A stretch of DNA of 7,724 nucleotides from DATAEU01 sp046724395 (GCA_046724395.1 JBKOWM010000141.1:1-7724); one strand, 5' to 3'; counted from the first letter of the stretch, positions 1 through 7,104 are shown. Numbers and translations: made by a program. Notes: generated by a model from the sequence alone, not told the origin.

Positions 1-2889
1 CGCGGCGGCGACGAGCGCGGGGCTGAGCGCGTGCAGCTCCCGGATCCGCTCGGCGAGCGAGACGAGCTCGTCCGGATCGGCCACCTCGGCTCGGCGTCCC
101 CGCGCCAGCAGGACGTGCGCTCGCGTCACCCGTGCGATGACCGAGATGGCGGGGTCGAGCCGTCCCGGCGGCTGAGCGAGCAGATCGTTGCTCCACTCGA
201 GCACCCGGTCCCATCGGCCCGACTCGAGCAGCGCCCACAGCGCCGATGCCTTCGCGTACTCGGCCTGCGAGTGCAGGTTGCGGCGCTCGGCGAGCTCGAG
301 GGCGCGCTCCCACTCCTCGAGCCCGGCGGCCGGTCCCTCCGTCGCCCACCTCCACTCGGCCAGATAGTTCCGCGAAGTCACGACGTCCCCGACCCGCCCG
401 ACATCCTCCGCCCGGCGGAGCGCGTCGGCGAGATCGGCGAGCCCGCCGTCGAGATCGCGCATCGAGCACCGGGCGTCGCCCCGGACGTGCAAGGCCATCA
501 CGGCGATTTCGTCGCTCTCGTCCTCGACCAGCCCAAGGGCGCGATCGGCGTACGCGATGGCATCGCGCGCGTCGCCCGAGAACAGCTCCTCCTCGGCCCG
601 GTACGCGTACGCGCCCGCGAGCTCGCGGCCCGGCGGGTACCGCTCGAGGGTCTCGACGGCCTCGGCGAGCGCCGCCTTGGCCCGCTCGACGTCCTCGAGC
701 ACGGCGAGCTGCGACCCGATCCGAGTGAGGGTCTCGCCGATGGCGATCTCGTCGCCGCGCGATCGGGCGATCGCGAGGGCCTCCTCGTTGCGGGCGAGCA
801 CATCGGCAGAATCGAGACGCCCGCTCCGCCGCCCGGCAACGGCCGAGCGTCGCAGCGTCTCCTCACGCTCGCGCGTGCCCGGAGCGGCCAGTGCCAGGGC
901 GTGTTCGAACGCGGCGAACGCGGCCGCAGGGTCGACGCGCATCGCGCGGTCCCCCGCCGCCGACAACCATCGGATCGCCGGTCCAGTGGCGCTCTCGACG
1001 ACCTCGGCCTGCCCGGACTCGGCACCGAGCTCGGCCGCTGTCGCGTAGTGGCGGGCGAGCGACTCGGCCCACTCCTCGGCGCGCCCGACGGCCGTGTCCT
1101 CGAGCCACCGCCCCGCGGCCAGGTGCCGCTGGGCTCGCGCCGAACGCGGGAGGCGTGCGTAGGCGACCTCACGCATGAGCCCGTGTGTGAACCCGAACGC
1201 CTCGCGATCCGGGAAGGTCGAGGCCCGGGCCACGAGGAGCCCTCGGCGCTCGAGGTCGACGAGGCCGTCGCGAACGTCGGAGAGCGAGCGCCCGTCCATG
1301 CTCGCCAGCGCCTCGGGCCACACCTCGTCGCCCAGCACGGCCGCATCTGGGGCGAGGGCTCGAACCTCCGGCGGTGCGGCGTCGAGCCGGGCGGCGATGA
1401 CCGCCTGGACGGATGCCGGAAGCGCGGCCTCGTCGAGGCTCCCGGACTCCATGACCATCCGGGCGAACTCGATCGCGTACAGCGGGTTACCGGCCGAGCG
1501 CTCGAGGACAGTCGCGCGGGCGGCTTCAGGGATAGCGCTATCGAGGAGCACCTCGCCGACGAGCTCGCGCGCGTCGTCCTCGTCGAGCGCCCCGAGGGCG
1601 AGCGTGGACGATGACGCCAACGTCGGGGGCGCGCCGCCTCCCGAATCCGGTCGCATCGTCGCGAGCACCAGGACCGGGCGGCCGGCCAAGAGGTCGGTTA
1701 TGGACGCGAGCACTTCGATGAGCGCCGGCGCCGCATGGTGCAGGTCCTCGATGACGAGAAGGAGCGGTCGCTCACCGGCCGTCGCGCCGAGGACTCGAGC
1801 CCACGCCTGCGCGAGCTCGTCCGGGCCGATCTCCGAGGCGCCACCCCCGGGCCCGATCTGCAGGGCGAGGACCGCGCCCAGCGTTCGGACCAGCCACCGA
1901 CGTTCCGCTGGGTCGGGCTCGACGCGAGCCGCGAGCTCCTCGAGACGTCGCTCCCACGTCGCGGGGTCGTCCGTCAGCTCGGCGCCGATGAGCGCGCCCA
2001 CGGTCTGCTGGACGGGCGCGAACGTCACGCCCTCGCCGTACGGACGGCACGCGCCGATGAGCGTTCGGGCCCGTTTCGCGAGACGCCACGCGAGCTCGGA
2101 CACCAAGCGGGACTTTCCGACACCAGCCTCCGCCACAACCGTCACGAGGGCGGCCGTGCCCAATCGCTTGACGCCCTCGAACCGGTTCGCGAGCTTCGCG
2201 AGCTCGCGACGACGGCCCACGAACGGCGTGCGCTCGGCGTCCGTGACCGCCCCTTCACCGACGACCCGCCACACCGCGAGAGGCTCGGCCTTCCCCTTCA
2301 CCAATGCGACCGGGAGCGCCTCGACCTCGAAGCGGTCACGAACGGCGCGGAGGGTCGTCTCGCCGATGACCACCGAGTCGCGCTCGGCCAGGGCCTGCAT
2401 CCGCGAGGCCGTGTTGACGACGTCGCCCGCGACGGCTTCGCCGATCTGTGGTCCGACGCCGAAGGAGACGACGGCCTCCCCCGTGTTCACCGCGACGCGG
2501 ACGGCGAGGCCTGGATCGCGTTGCCGGAGATCGGCGACCGAGCGCAGGACGGCGAGCGCGGCCCGAACCGCCCTCGTCGGATCGTCGTCGTGAGCGACCG
2601 GCGCGCCGAACACGCCCATCACCGCGTCGCCGATGAACTTGTCGAGGGTGCCCCCGTACCGCTCCACGTCCTCCTTCACCCGCCGGTGGAACGGGACGAG
2701 CGTGCGGCGGACGTCCTCTGGATCGGCCCGGTCCGAGCGCTCGGTGAACCCCACGAGATCGGCGAACAGGATCGTGACGGTCCGCCGCTCCTCGGCGACG
2801 ACCCGCCCCGAGACGAGCGGCGTGCCGCAGAACGCGCAGAACCGGGCCTCGGCGGGGAGCTCGGCTCCGCAGGAGGGACAACGGGCCAC
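1..2889 (-). CDS. Zinc-ribbon, class III nucleotide cyclase and AAA_16 ATPase signalling protein (3' end cut by window)
   Basis: This large cytoplasmic regulator has 963 codons visible with no stop before the left edge. In order it shows: a zinc ribbon (C4, C7, C18, C21); a class III cyclase domain at about residues 35-210, with metal-binding D44 in FADLVGFT, K84 and D88 in KFIGDAVMG, and N159 and R163 in GDVVNTASR; an AAA_16 NTPase from about 223 (TPFVGRRREL), with Walker A AEAGVGKS at 253-260, Walker B LLLVIEDL at 376-383 and SGNPLYAIEF near 465; then an alanine-rich helical, TPR-like region to the edge. Family members couple a cyclase to a STAND-like ATPase; the signal and product are unknown here. 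Two deviations stand out: the substrate-specifying Asp expected seven residues before N159 is A152, and the first Walker A Gly is A253. GTG at 2889 is the start, because a stop lies nine codons upstream in frame and no ATG lies between. Members are usually somewhat longer, so part of the C-terminus is missing. Confidence 0.93.
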   Translation of the reverse strand, partial: MARCPSCGAELPAEARFCAFCGTPLVSGRVVAEERRTVTILFADLVGFTERSDRADPEDVRRTLVPFHRRVKEDVERYGGTLDKFIGDAVMGVFGAPVAHDDDPTRAVRAALAVLRSVADLRQRDPGLAVRVAVNTGEAVVSFGVGPQIGEAVAGDVVNTASRMQALAERDSVVIGETTLRAVRDRFEVEALPVALVKGKAEPLAVWRVVGEGAVTDAERTPFVGRRRELAKLANRFEGVKRLGTAALVTVVAEAGVGKSRLVSELAWRLAKRARTLIGACRPYGEGVTFAPVQQTVGALIGAELTDDPATWERRLEELAARVEPDPAERRWLVRTLGAVLALQIGPGGGASEIGPDELAQAWARVLGATAGERPLLLVIEDLHHAAPALIEVLASITDLLAGRPVLVLATMRPDSGGGAPPTLASSSTLALGALDEDDARELVGEVLLDSAIPEAARATVLERSAGNPLYAIEFARMVMESGSLDEAALPASVQAVIAARLDAAPPEVRALAPDAAVLGDEVWPEALASMDGRSLSDVRDGLVDLERRGLLVARASTFPDREAFGFTHGLMREVAYARLPRSARAQRHLAAGRWLEDTAVGRAEEWAESLARHYATAAELGAESGQAEVVESATGPAIRWLSAAGDRAMRVDPAAAFAAFEHALALAAPGTREREETLRRSAVAGRRSGRLDSADVLARNEEALAIARSRGDEIAIGETLTRIGSQLAVLEDVERAKAALAEAVETLERYPPGRELAGAYAYRAEEELFSGDARDAIAYADRALGLVEDESDEIAVMALHVRGDARCSMRDLDGGLADLADALRRAEDVGRVGDVVTSRNYLAEWRWATEGPAAGLEEWERALELAERRNLHSQAEYAKASALWALLESGRWDRVLEWSNDLLAQPPGRLDPAISVIARVTRAHVLLARGRRAEVADPDELVSLAERIRELHALSPALVAAA

Positions 2890-2895
2890 CGCCAG

Positions 2896-2924
2896 AGCAT
2901 AGGCCGCCGATCAGTCAGCTCGAA
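2896..2924 (-). promoter_or_regulatory. Candidate leaderless promoter of the cyclase-ATPase gene
   Basis: On the minus strand TATGCT (2901-2896) fits the actinobacterial -10 pattern TANNNT. It ends exactly six bases before the GTG start at 2889, so a transcript starting at the usual distance would begin on the start codon itself. There is no Shine-Dalgarno sequence in front of the GTG, which agrees with a leaderless message. A weak -35 (TTCGAG, 2924-2919) lies 17 bases upstream; only its first two bases match the consensus. The -10 placement is seen in the sequence; promoter function is inferred. Confidence 0.5.
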
Positions 2925-3301
2925 CGCGGTCCGGGTTCGAAGACTCGCCGGATCAGCTCGGACGCGAGGTGGGGCAGCTCGACCCGGCCATCACCGTCGG
3001 CGCCCCCGAGGAACGGGAAGAGCATCGACAGATGCGATCCCAGAAGCTGCCTGCCGCCTTCGGCAACACCTTTGGCTGGAGGGCGGCCTCGAGCGACTGC
3101 GGTTCCTTCGTTTCTGCGAAGTTCGCGCGACTTGTGGCACTGAAGAACCGGTACGACCCGGGCATGGTCTTTACCTCTGTATGCAGCGCACGACATTTTC
3201 ACAACGCGCCCACTCGCCAGCCTCGCGTTTGCGGCGACCGCGACCGGCTGGACGAGAAGGACCAAGGCTTGTCGTCGGGTCGTAGAGAGGGAGACTGCCA
3301 T
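2915..3301 (-). CDS. Possible small hypothetical protein, 128 aa
   Basis: An ATG at 3301 is preceded by GGAGG at 3314-3310 with an eight-base spacer, a strong ribosome binding site. The frame stays open for 128 codons and ends at 2915, just upstream of the cyclase promoter. I do not recognise the product. The last 40 or so residues (from MLFPFLGG to the end) have high GC at third positions and a plausible amphipathic helix, LPHLASELIRRVF. The middle has mixed codon use and overlaps, on the opposite strand, a relic that looks like an FAD oxidase tail. There is no signal peptide or membrane segment. It could be a real lineage-specific gene, the surviving 3' end of a decayed gene, or a chance frame. 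The ribosome binding site is the best argument for it and the conflicting plus-strand motif the best argument against. Confidence 0.25.
   Translation of the reverse strand: MAVSLSTTRRQALVLLVQPVAVAANARLASGRVVKMSCAAYRGKDHARVVPVLQCHKSRELRRNEGTAVARGRPPAKGVAEGGRQLLGSHLSMLFPFLGGADGDGRVELPHLASELIRRVFEPGPRSS
3107..3172 (+). pseudogene. Relic of a berberine-bridge-type FAD-linked oxidase C-terminus
   Basis: The plus-strand frame reads FVSAKFARLVALKNRYDPGM followed by VF. This matches the pattern that closes FAD-linked oxidases of the berberine bridge enzyme (BBE) family, where a segment like Y/F-A-R-L-x-x-L-K-x-x-Y-D-P-x-N-x-F is followed by a short tail. Neither the FAD-binding PP-loop region nor the usual substrate domain can be seen upstream, and the flanking residues in the same frame do not look like the family. 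I therefore read it as an isolated fragment of a lost gene, lying opposite to all the intact genes. It is recognised from the family's motif only, and because it is just 22 residues long, chance resemblance is possible. Confidence 0.45.
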
Positions 3302-3364
3302 CGCCGCATCCTCCGTCGGAAACGACTGCGCTTGCGTGCGACCCGGAAGCCGCGGCGCGTTCGT

Positions 3365-3712
3365 TCAGCGTTCGCAGTGGTGCAGGACGTCGTCGCCCGA
3401 TCCGCCGTCGCAGGTATCGAGACCGCGGGAGCCGTCGATGGTGTCGTTGCCGCTGCCGCCGTAGACGAGGTCGTCTCCCGACGAAGCGTCGATCTCATCG
3501 GGACCCTCGCCCCCGTAGAGGACGTCGTCGGCCAGCTGCCCGCGGATCCACGTCCGACCGGTATATCCCCTCGCGTCGATCCTCACGTGTCCGATATCCG
3601 GCGCGAGCAGGAGATCCGCTCGCTCGAACGAGGCGACCCGGGCGCGAGCGCCGGGCGCGACTAGCAGGCGAGAACTCAGCCGCATGTCGCCCTCTGCAAG
3701 CACGTGAATCAT
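3365..3712 (-). CDS. C-terminal part of a frameshifted RTX calcium-binding repeat protein (115 aa)
   Basis: This frame carries the C-terminal half of the RTX protein that begins at 4560. From residue about 58 it has glycine/aspartate nonapeptides of the GGxGxDxUx type: DDVLYGGEGPDEI, SSGDDLVYGGSGNDTI and DGGSGDDVL. It closes with two cysteines (DTCDGG and HHCER), a common ending in actinobacterial RTX-like surface proteins. It has no signal peptide of its own, and its ATG overlaps the stop of the upstream frame (ATGA at 3712-3709). Residues 3-50 align with the non-repeat spacer inside the upstream part: GGPGQ, one lost base, then MIHVLAEGDMRL parallels GGEGTDVVDVSLSEGIFRI. So it reads as the continuation of one protein, not as a separate gene. 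Translational coupling through the ATGA overlap is the alternative. Calcium binding is inferred from the repeat family. Confidence 0.7.
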   Translation of the reverse strand: MIHVLAEGDMRLSSRLLVAPGARARVASFERADLLLAPDIGHVRIDARGYTGRTWIRGQLADDVLYGGEGPDEIDASSGDDLVYGGSGNDTIDGSRGLDTCDGGSGDDVLHHCER

Positions 3713-4560
3713 TCCTGGCCGGGACCGCCGTCTAAGCGGTTCCCGCGATCAACGACCATGAAGAAGCGGTCGTTTCCCCGGCCGCCACGCAGATCGTCGC
3801 TGCCAGCCGCATCGTAGAGGAGCTCGCTTCCGCCCTTGCCCTCAACTCGGTCGTCACCGGGTCCGCCCTGCAGGCGATCCTTCTCCGGACCGCCGACGAT
3901 GTGGTCGTTTCCCTGCCCACCCCTGAGCTCGTTCCGGCCGGTACCACCCAGGATCGTGTCGTCGCCGGCACCGCCGTAAACCTTCAGCTCGCCCGCGAAT
4001 CGACGAGCGTCGACGACGACGTCGTAGCGCGTCTCGACGTCGACCCCTTCCACGGACGTGTACGAGCCGATGCGGAATATCCCTTCAGAAAGAGACACGT
4101 CGACGACGTCCGTGCCCTCGCCACCGTCGACCGCGTCGCCGTTCGTGAGGTCCCCCGTGATGACGTCGTCGCCGAGACCCGCCGAGATCAGATCCGTCGC
4201 GTGGGAGGCGTAGATCCAGTCTCCGCCGTCGCCGCCGTCGATCCGGATCGACCGAAGCGAGCCGAAGTCCGATGGGTTCAGCCGCTCGAGGCGGATCTGA
4301 TCGCTCCCACGCGCTCCGTCAACCTCGATCGAGACGACATCCGCGCACACGATCGGTCCGTCGGTGGGTCGCTCGCCGTTGATCCGCACGTGTCCGCGAT
4401 TCGAGCAGTCGATCGAAAGCTGATCGTTGCCTTCGTCGCCGGTCAATCGGACGTCTCGCATGTGGTTCGGTTCCGCCGCCGACGGGCACCCACTCAAGAT
4501 GATCGTCACCAACCCGGCCCCCACGGCGGGGACGCGCCAACGATCCAAGATTCCCCTCAT
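3709..4560 (-). CDS. RTX-type calcium-binding repeat lipoprotein, N-terminal part (283 aa; frame broken at 3' end)
   Basis: A likely exported lipoprotein. The N-terminus MRGILDRWR is followed by a hydrophobic stretch and a lipobox, LSGC, with the lipidated C25. Residues about 30-190 contain degenerate D/G-rich repeats (GGDGGDWI, GLGDDVITG, GGEGTDVVD). Residues 196-267 hold eight consecutive nonapeptides such as GGAGDDTIL, GGQGNDHIV, GGPGDDRVE and GGRGNDRFF, the parallel beta-roll that binds calcium in the hemolysin-type repeat family. I chose the ATG at 4560 because it puts the signal peptide at the N-terminus. An in-frame ATG at 4611 has a weak AGGG in front and would add 17 charged residues, making a poor signal peptide. 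The frame ends at TGA 3711-3709 in the middle of a repeat (GGPGQE), and homology continues in the next frame. The joined product would be about 398 residues. Its role outside the cell is unknown. Confidence 0.8.
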   Translation of the reverse strand: MRGILDRWRVPAVGAGLVTIILSGCPSAAEPNHMRDVRLTGDEGNDQLSIDCSNRGHVRINGERPTDGPIVCADVVSIEVDGARGSDQIRLERLNPSDFGSLRSIRIDGGDGGDWIYASHATDLISAGLGDDVITGDLTNGDAVDGGEGTDVVDVSLSEGIFRIGSYTSVEGVDVETRYDVVVDARRFAGELKVYGGAGDDTILGGTGRNELRGGQGNDHIVGGPEKDRLQGGPGDDRVEGKGGSELLYDAAGSDDLRGGRGNDRFFMVVDRGNRLDGGPGQE

Positions 4561-4870
4561 CCGCTCGAGATGTCGGCTATGCCGTTCGGTGTGGCTAAGA
4601 CGACGAGTCATACGACCCTGCCCGTTTGCCCTCGGGCCAACAGGTAAAGCGGGACGGCGGTCCGGTGGCAGCCACCTCCGGACGATGAGGGTAGACGAGT
4701 CCACCGACCAAGCACGGCCGTCGCTGCAACCAGGAACATCCGTCGCGGGGCTCACGACGCGATCGTGAAGCCGTCGTCGGTTTCGATGCCGCGCAGCGAG
4801 GGGTCGGACGTGAGCCTCAGCAGTGAGATCAAGAAACCGTCGCCGCCGTCTTCGGAGTCGTCAGGTCACG
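4561..4870. other. Gap between RTX lipoprotein and L,D-transpeptidase genes
   Basis: This 310-base gap should hold the promoter and leader of the RTX lipoprotein gene and the transcription end of the transpeptidase gene. I see no convincing -10/-35 pair and no stem-loop followed by a T run. Minus-strand positions 4865-4752 form a 37-codon stop-free stretch between two TGA stops with coding-like third positions, ending SLRGIETDDGFTIAS. It has no start codon with a ribosome binding site and I cannot assign it. A GTG at 4755 overlaps its stop and opens the frame that later encodes the lipoprotein, but the 65 extra residues look non-coding. Confidence 0.5.
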
Positions 4871-5989
4871 CTACGTGCCGGCTGCGCCCGGGTTCCGCTC
4901 GATCCCCCACGGCGGAGCACCGTAGATCAGCACCGGAGTGCCGATGGGCACACGTGGATACAGGCCCTCGACCTCCCACATCCGCATCCGGATACAGCCG
5001 TGCGAGACGTATCCGCCGACCGATGCGGTGTCGGGCGTTCCGTGGATCCGGATCCCCGGCGCATCGAGGTACAGCGCCCGCGTGCCGAGCGGGCTGCTCG
5101 GTCCCCCTGGGATCGTCGCCGGCATGCCGGCGCCCCACGTATCGGGCGCTGGGTTGACCCATGTGGGGTTCTCCCGCTTGTCGATAACCTGCCACGTCCC
5201 CGACGGGGTGCTGTAGCCCTGCATCGCCGTTCCGACGTCGTACGTTCGAACCCGGTGGAACCCGTCGTAGAGCGTCAGCGTGTTCGTGGTTAGGTTGATT
5301 CCGATCGTCATGCCGATTGTGTCGGGGGTGATCTTAGGCGGCACCCGCTCGAGTGGGATCGACACGAGCGGCTCCACCGACCTCAGCCCGGACATGATCG
5401 TCGCGATCGCGGCCGGCTCGTCGAGCGCGGCCCCCGCGTGCGCCCGCCGAAAGACGATCCGTCCGTGGTCCAGCTCTACCGATGCGTTGCGGGGCGGGAC
5501 GTAGATGCGACTCGCCTCGTTCCGCACGAACGCGCGGACCGACGATCGGTCGTATCGGAATCTGAGCTTGATCGATCGATCGACGGATTCGTCCGTGAGC
5601 CGAACGTACGTCCGCTCGAGCCTCGAGAGGGAGTCGGAGACGTTCAGCGCGCGCGCGACGGCGCGCCCGATGCGTTCGTCGACACCGAGATCTTGGTACG
5701 ACCGCACGATCTCTTCGTCGCCGATCCGGATCGTCATTGTTCGGTTGAGCGCTGGCGCGACCGCGGCCTCGACGTGGGCGGTGGCTTGCCGCTCAGTCAT
5801 TCCTCCGACGTCAACGCCGGCGATCGAGATGCCCGGCAGGATCCGATGCGCGTTCGAGACGTCGTACTGGTACACGGCGTAGGCCGCGCCGCCGCCGAGT
5901 AGCACGACGACACCGATCACGCCCACAACGGCCAGCATGATTCCCCACGCCTTTGGCCTGCGGCTCGCGGTGCGGTTCACTCCGCTCAT
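4871..5989 (-). CDS. Membrane-anchored L,D-transpeptidase (YkuD) with VanW/YoaR-like extracellular domain
   Basis: This enzyme cross-links peptidoglycan by forming 3-3 (L,D) bonds between stem peptides, or attaches proteins to them, on the outer side of the membrane. The 372 residues comprise a basic cytoplasmic tail (MSGVNRTASRRPKAWG), a single transmembrane segment at about 17-40, a VanW/YoaR-like peptidoglycan-binding region (PG_binding_4 type) from about 50 to 220 (ISIAGVDVGGMTERQA; YQDLGV), and a YkuD domain from about 235 to 365. The catalytic signature is complete: H316 in IRIHGTPD, then SHGCIRM with H330, the nucleophile C332 and R334. TPSGTWQV and the GTRALYLD segment are also typical. 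The start ATG at 5989 has GAGG at 6002-5999 with a nine-base spacer and directly precedes the basic tail and membrane segment. The gene is intact, unlike its neighbours. The domain pair is common in actinobacteria, and the donor and acceptor are not revealed by sequence. Confidence 0.93.
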   Translation of the reverse strand: MSGVNRTASRRPKAWGIMLAVVGVIGVVVLLGGGAAYAVYQYDVSNAHRILPGISIAGVDVGGMTERQATAHVEAAVAPALNRTMTIRIGDEEIVRSYQDLGVDERIGRAVARALNVSDSLSRLERTYVRLTDESVDRSIKLRFRYDRSSVRAFVRNEASRIYVPPRNASVELDHGRIVFRRAHAGAALDEPAAIATIMSGLRSVEPLVSIPLERVPPKITPDTIGMTIGINLTTNTLTLYDGFHRVRTYDVGTAMQGYSTPSGTWQVIDKRENPTWVNPAPDTWGAGMPATIPGGPSSPLGTRALYLDAPGIRIHGTPDTASVGGYVSHGCIRMRMWEVEGLYPRVPIGTPVLIYGAPPWGIERNPGAAGT

Positions 5990-6739
5990 CCTCGCGGACC
6001 TCGCTTTTCCCGCTAGGTACCTTTCGGAGTTCGCCCGAGTCGTGGACGCGCGCGACCCTACGGCGGCTTCGTGCTTGAGTATTCGTTGAAGTTCCTTTCT
6101 TCCCAGGACGAACGCGGAGCGAACACGAAGCCAGAAACGGGATTGCCCGCGAAGGCACGTCCACAGGCGAGCGCCTCATCTTCCCGCCCCCCCACGCGGT
6201 ATCGGACCGGAAGCCGTCTTTCGACGTGCGTATCGCCGATGCTCGTCTCGCTGGGTGTCAGATACCGATCAGGTTCGACGTCGAGGCGCGCCGCGCGAGC
6301 GTTGTTCGAGGCGGCCGTGTTCGCCAGACCGGTAGTTGGCTATCTCGGCCCACCGGGCGAACGATCGCTGCGGGACCGCCGCGGATGTGGATGCCGCAAG
6401 GAACTGCAAGCGGCTCCCTCGTTCTAGGCTCCGAGGGGTCCAGGTCTCGGAGGACATCACGACTCGTCGTCCTCGTGTGAGGTCTCGACAGAGCAGATGG
6501 ATCATCGTGTGCGAGAACCTGCACGGAGGCGGTCGGCCCCATACCGACCGAGGGAGCTTGCGGTCCACCTTGCCGCGGAGGCGTCGAGTATCGGCCGGTG
6601 CACTTATCGGCCCCGTCCTTCTTACCATCGCGACGGGTCGCGAACGTAAGGCCGAAGCCTCTTTGACGCGGTTGGACACGAACCGCTGCGGCTCAGATAA
6701 TCGACGTCTCCGTTTGGGACCCTTCGCCGGTGGAGCGGG
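5990..6739. other. Long region without a supportable gene
   Basis: About 750 bases between the transpeptidase start and the decayed reductase. Open frames on both strands give arginine-rich, low-complexity translations typical of chance frames in GC-rich DNA, and none has a recognisable domain or a good ribosome binding site. The right part of the transpeptidase promoter should lie near 6000-6080 on the minus strand. TAGGGT at 6060-6055 fits TANNNT loosely but has no good -35. An imperfect inverted repeat (GAGGAC/GTCCTC, 6450-6474) is not followed by a T run. The region probably represents decayed or regulatory DNA. Confidence 0.5.
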
Positions 6740-7091
6740 TGGATAGCGTACGTTGACGGACGACGTCGGGTCGTCTTCACCTATTGGGTGGAGGCGGATC
6801 GGCTCGCCGCCGCGGTTGGCGTACAGGGGGGCGCCCTCGCCGAGCAGAAACCAGTGCGATGTGCAGATCGATCTCGTCGATAACTGCGCCCGGCCAGATA
6901 TAGGCGCCCACCCACTTCGACTCCCCAAGCACTGCGCCCGTGGTTGACGTAGTCCTCGACCAGGCCCGGACGAAACGAGACCCGCTCATCCAGTCCATCT
7001 CGTGGTTCGCCCCCGCCAGGAATCCGTCCACCGACATCGTGAGTTGCCACAGCACCTTTCCGGCGGACGTTTGGAGCTGAGCGTCGCTCAT
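6740..7091 (-). pseudogene. Decayed RibD C-terminal/dihydrofolate-reductase-like gene
   Basis: The start is well formed: ATG at 7091 with AAGGAGG at 7104-7098 and a six-base spacer. The N-terminus (GKVLWQLTMSVDGFLAGANH, then EMDWM) is the typical beginning of the RibD-C family of NADPH-dependent dihydrofolate-reductase-like proteins. After that the family match jumps between frames: RPGLVEDYV in a second frame (about 6981-6945), TTGAVLGESKW and VIDEIDLHIAL back in the first, then LLGEGAPLY and GGEPIRLHPIG in the third after an extra T at 6848-6850. The tail PTSSVNVRY corresponds to the family C-terminus. Roughly 60 residues normally found between the GAVL and DEIDLHI motifs are absent, with the junction near 6885-6900. 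Read directly, the first frame would give a 104-residue product stopping at 6777. I regard the gene as non-functional; membership of the family is confident, the substrate is not. Confidence 0.72.
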
Positions 7092-7097
7092 TCGGCG

Positions 7098-7104
7098 CCT
7101 CCTT
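7098..7104 (-). promoter_or_regulatory. Strong Shine-Dalgarno of the decayed reductase gene
   Basis: AAGGAGG on the minus strand lies six bases before the ATG at 7091. It fixes the original start and rules out the longer in-frame extension that begins at 7508, whose extra residues are arginine-rich and unlike any domain. The signal has survived although the gene behind it is broken. Confidence 0.7.

Noticed and set aside
31..1614. Plus-strand open frame of 527 codons
   Set aside because: It lies opposite the helical part of the cyclase-ATPase. GC-rich third positions on the minus strand keep the opposite frames open, and the translation matches no domain.
1175..2593. Plus-strand open frame of 472 codons
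   Set aside because: Serine/arginine/alanine-rich translation antisense to the ATPase and cyclase domains; a compositional shadow.
2676..2900. ATG start at 2900 for the cyclase gene
   Set aside because: This ATG opens a different frame that soon stops. The zinc ribbon, cyclase and ATPase motifs all belong to the frame of the GTG at 2889.
1735..3285. Plus-strand open frame of 516 codons
   Set aside because: Mostly antisense to the conserved cyclase and Walker motifs, with no ribosome binding site or recognisable domain.
3901..4647. Plus-strand frame of 248 codons
   Set aside because: Antisense to the nonapeptide repeats; its regular valine/aspartate pattern simply mirrors the glycine/aspartate repeat on the other strand.
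4561..4755. N-terminal extension of the RTX lipoprotein to a GTG at 4755
   Set aside because: It would place 65 charged and proline/arginine-rich residues before a clear lipoprotein signal peptide, which must be at the N-terminus.
6059..6331. Minus-strand stop-free frame of about 90 codons ending in a TAG near 6059
   Set aside because: No usable start or ribosome binding site, no family recognised, and a stretch this long is expected by chance in six frames of GC-rich DNA.
6450..6474. Inverted repeat GAGGAC/GTCCTC as a terminator
   Set aside because: Short, imperfect stem, no following T run on either strand, and no gene ends beside it.
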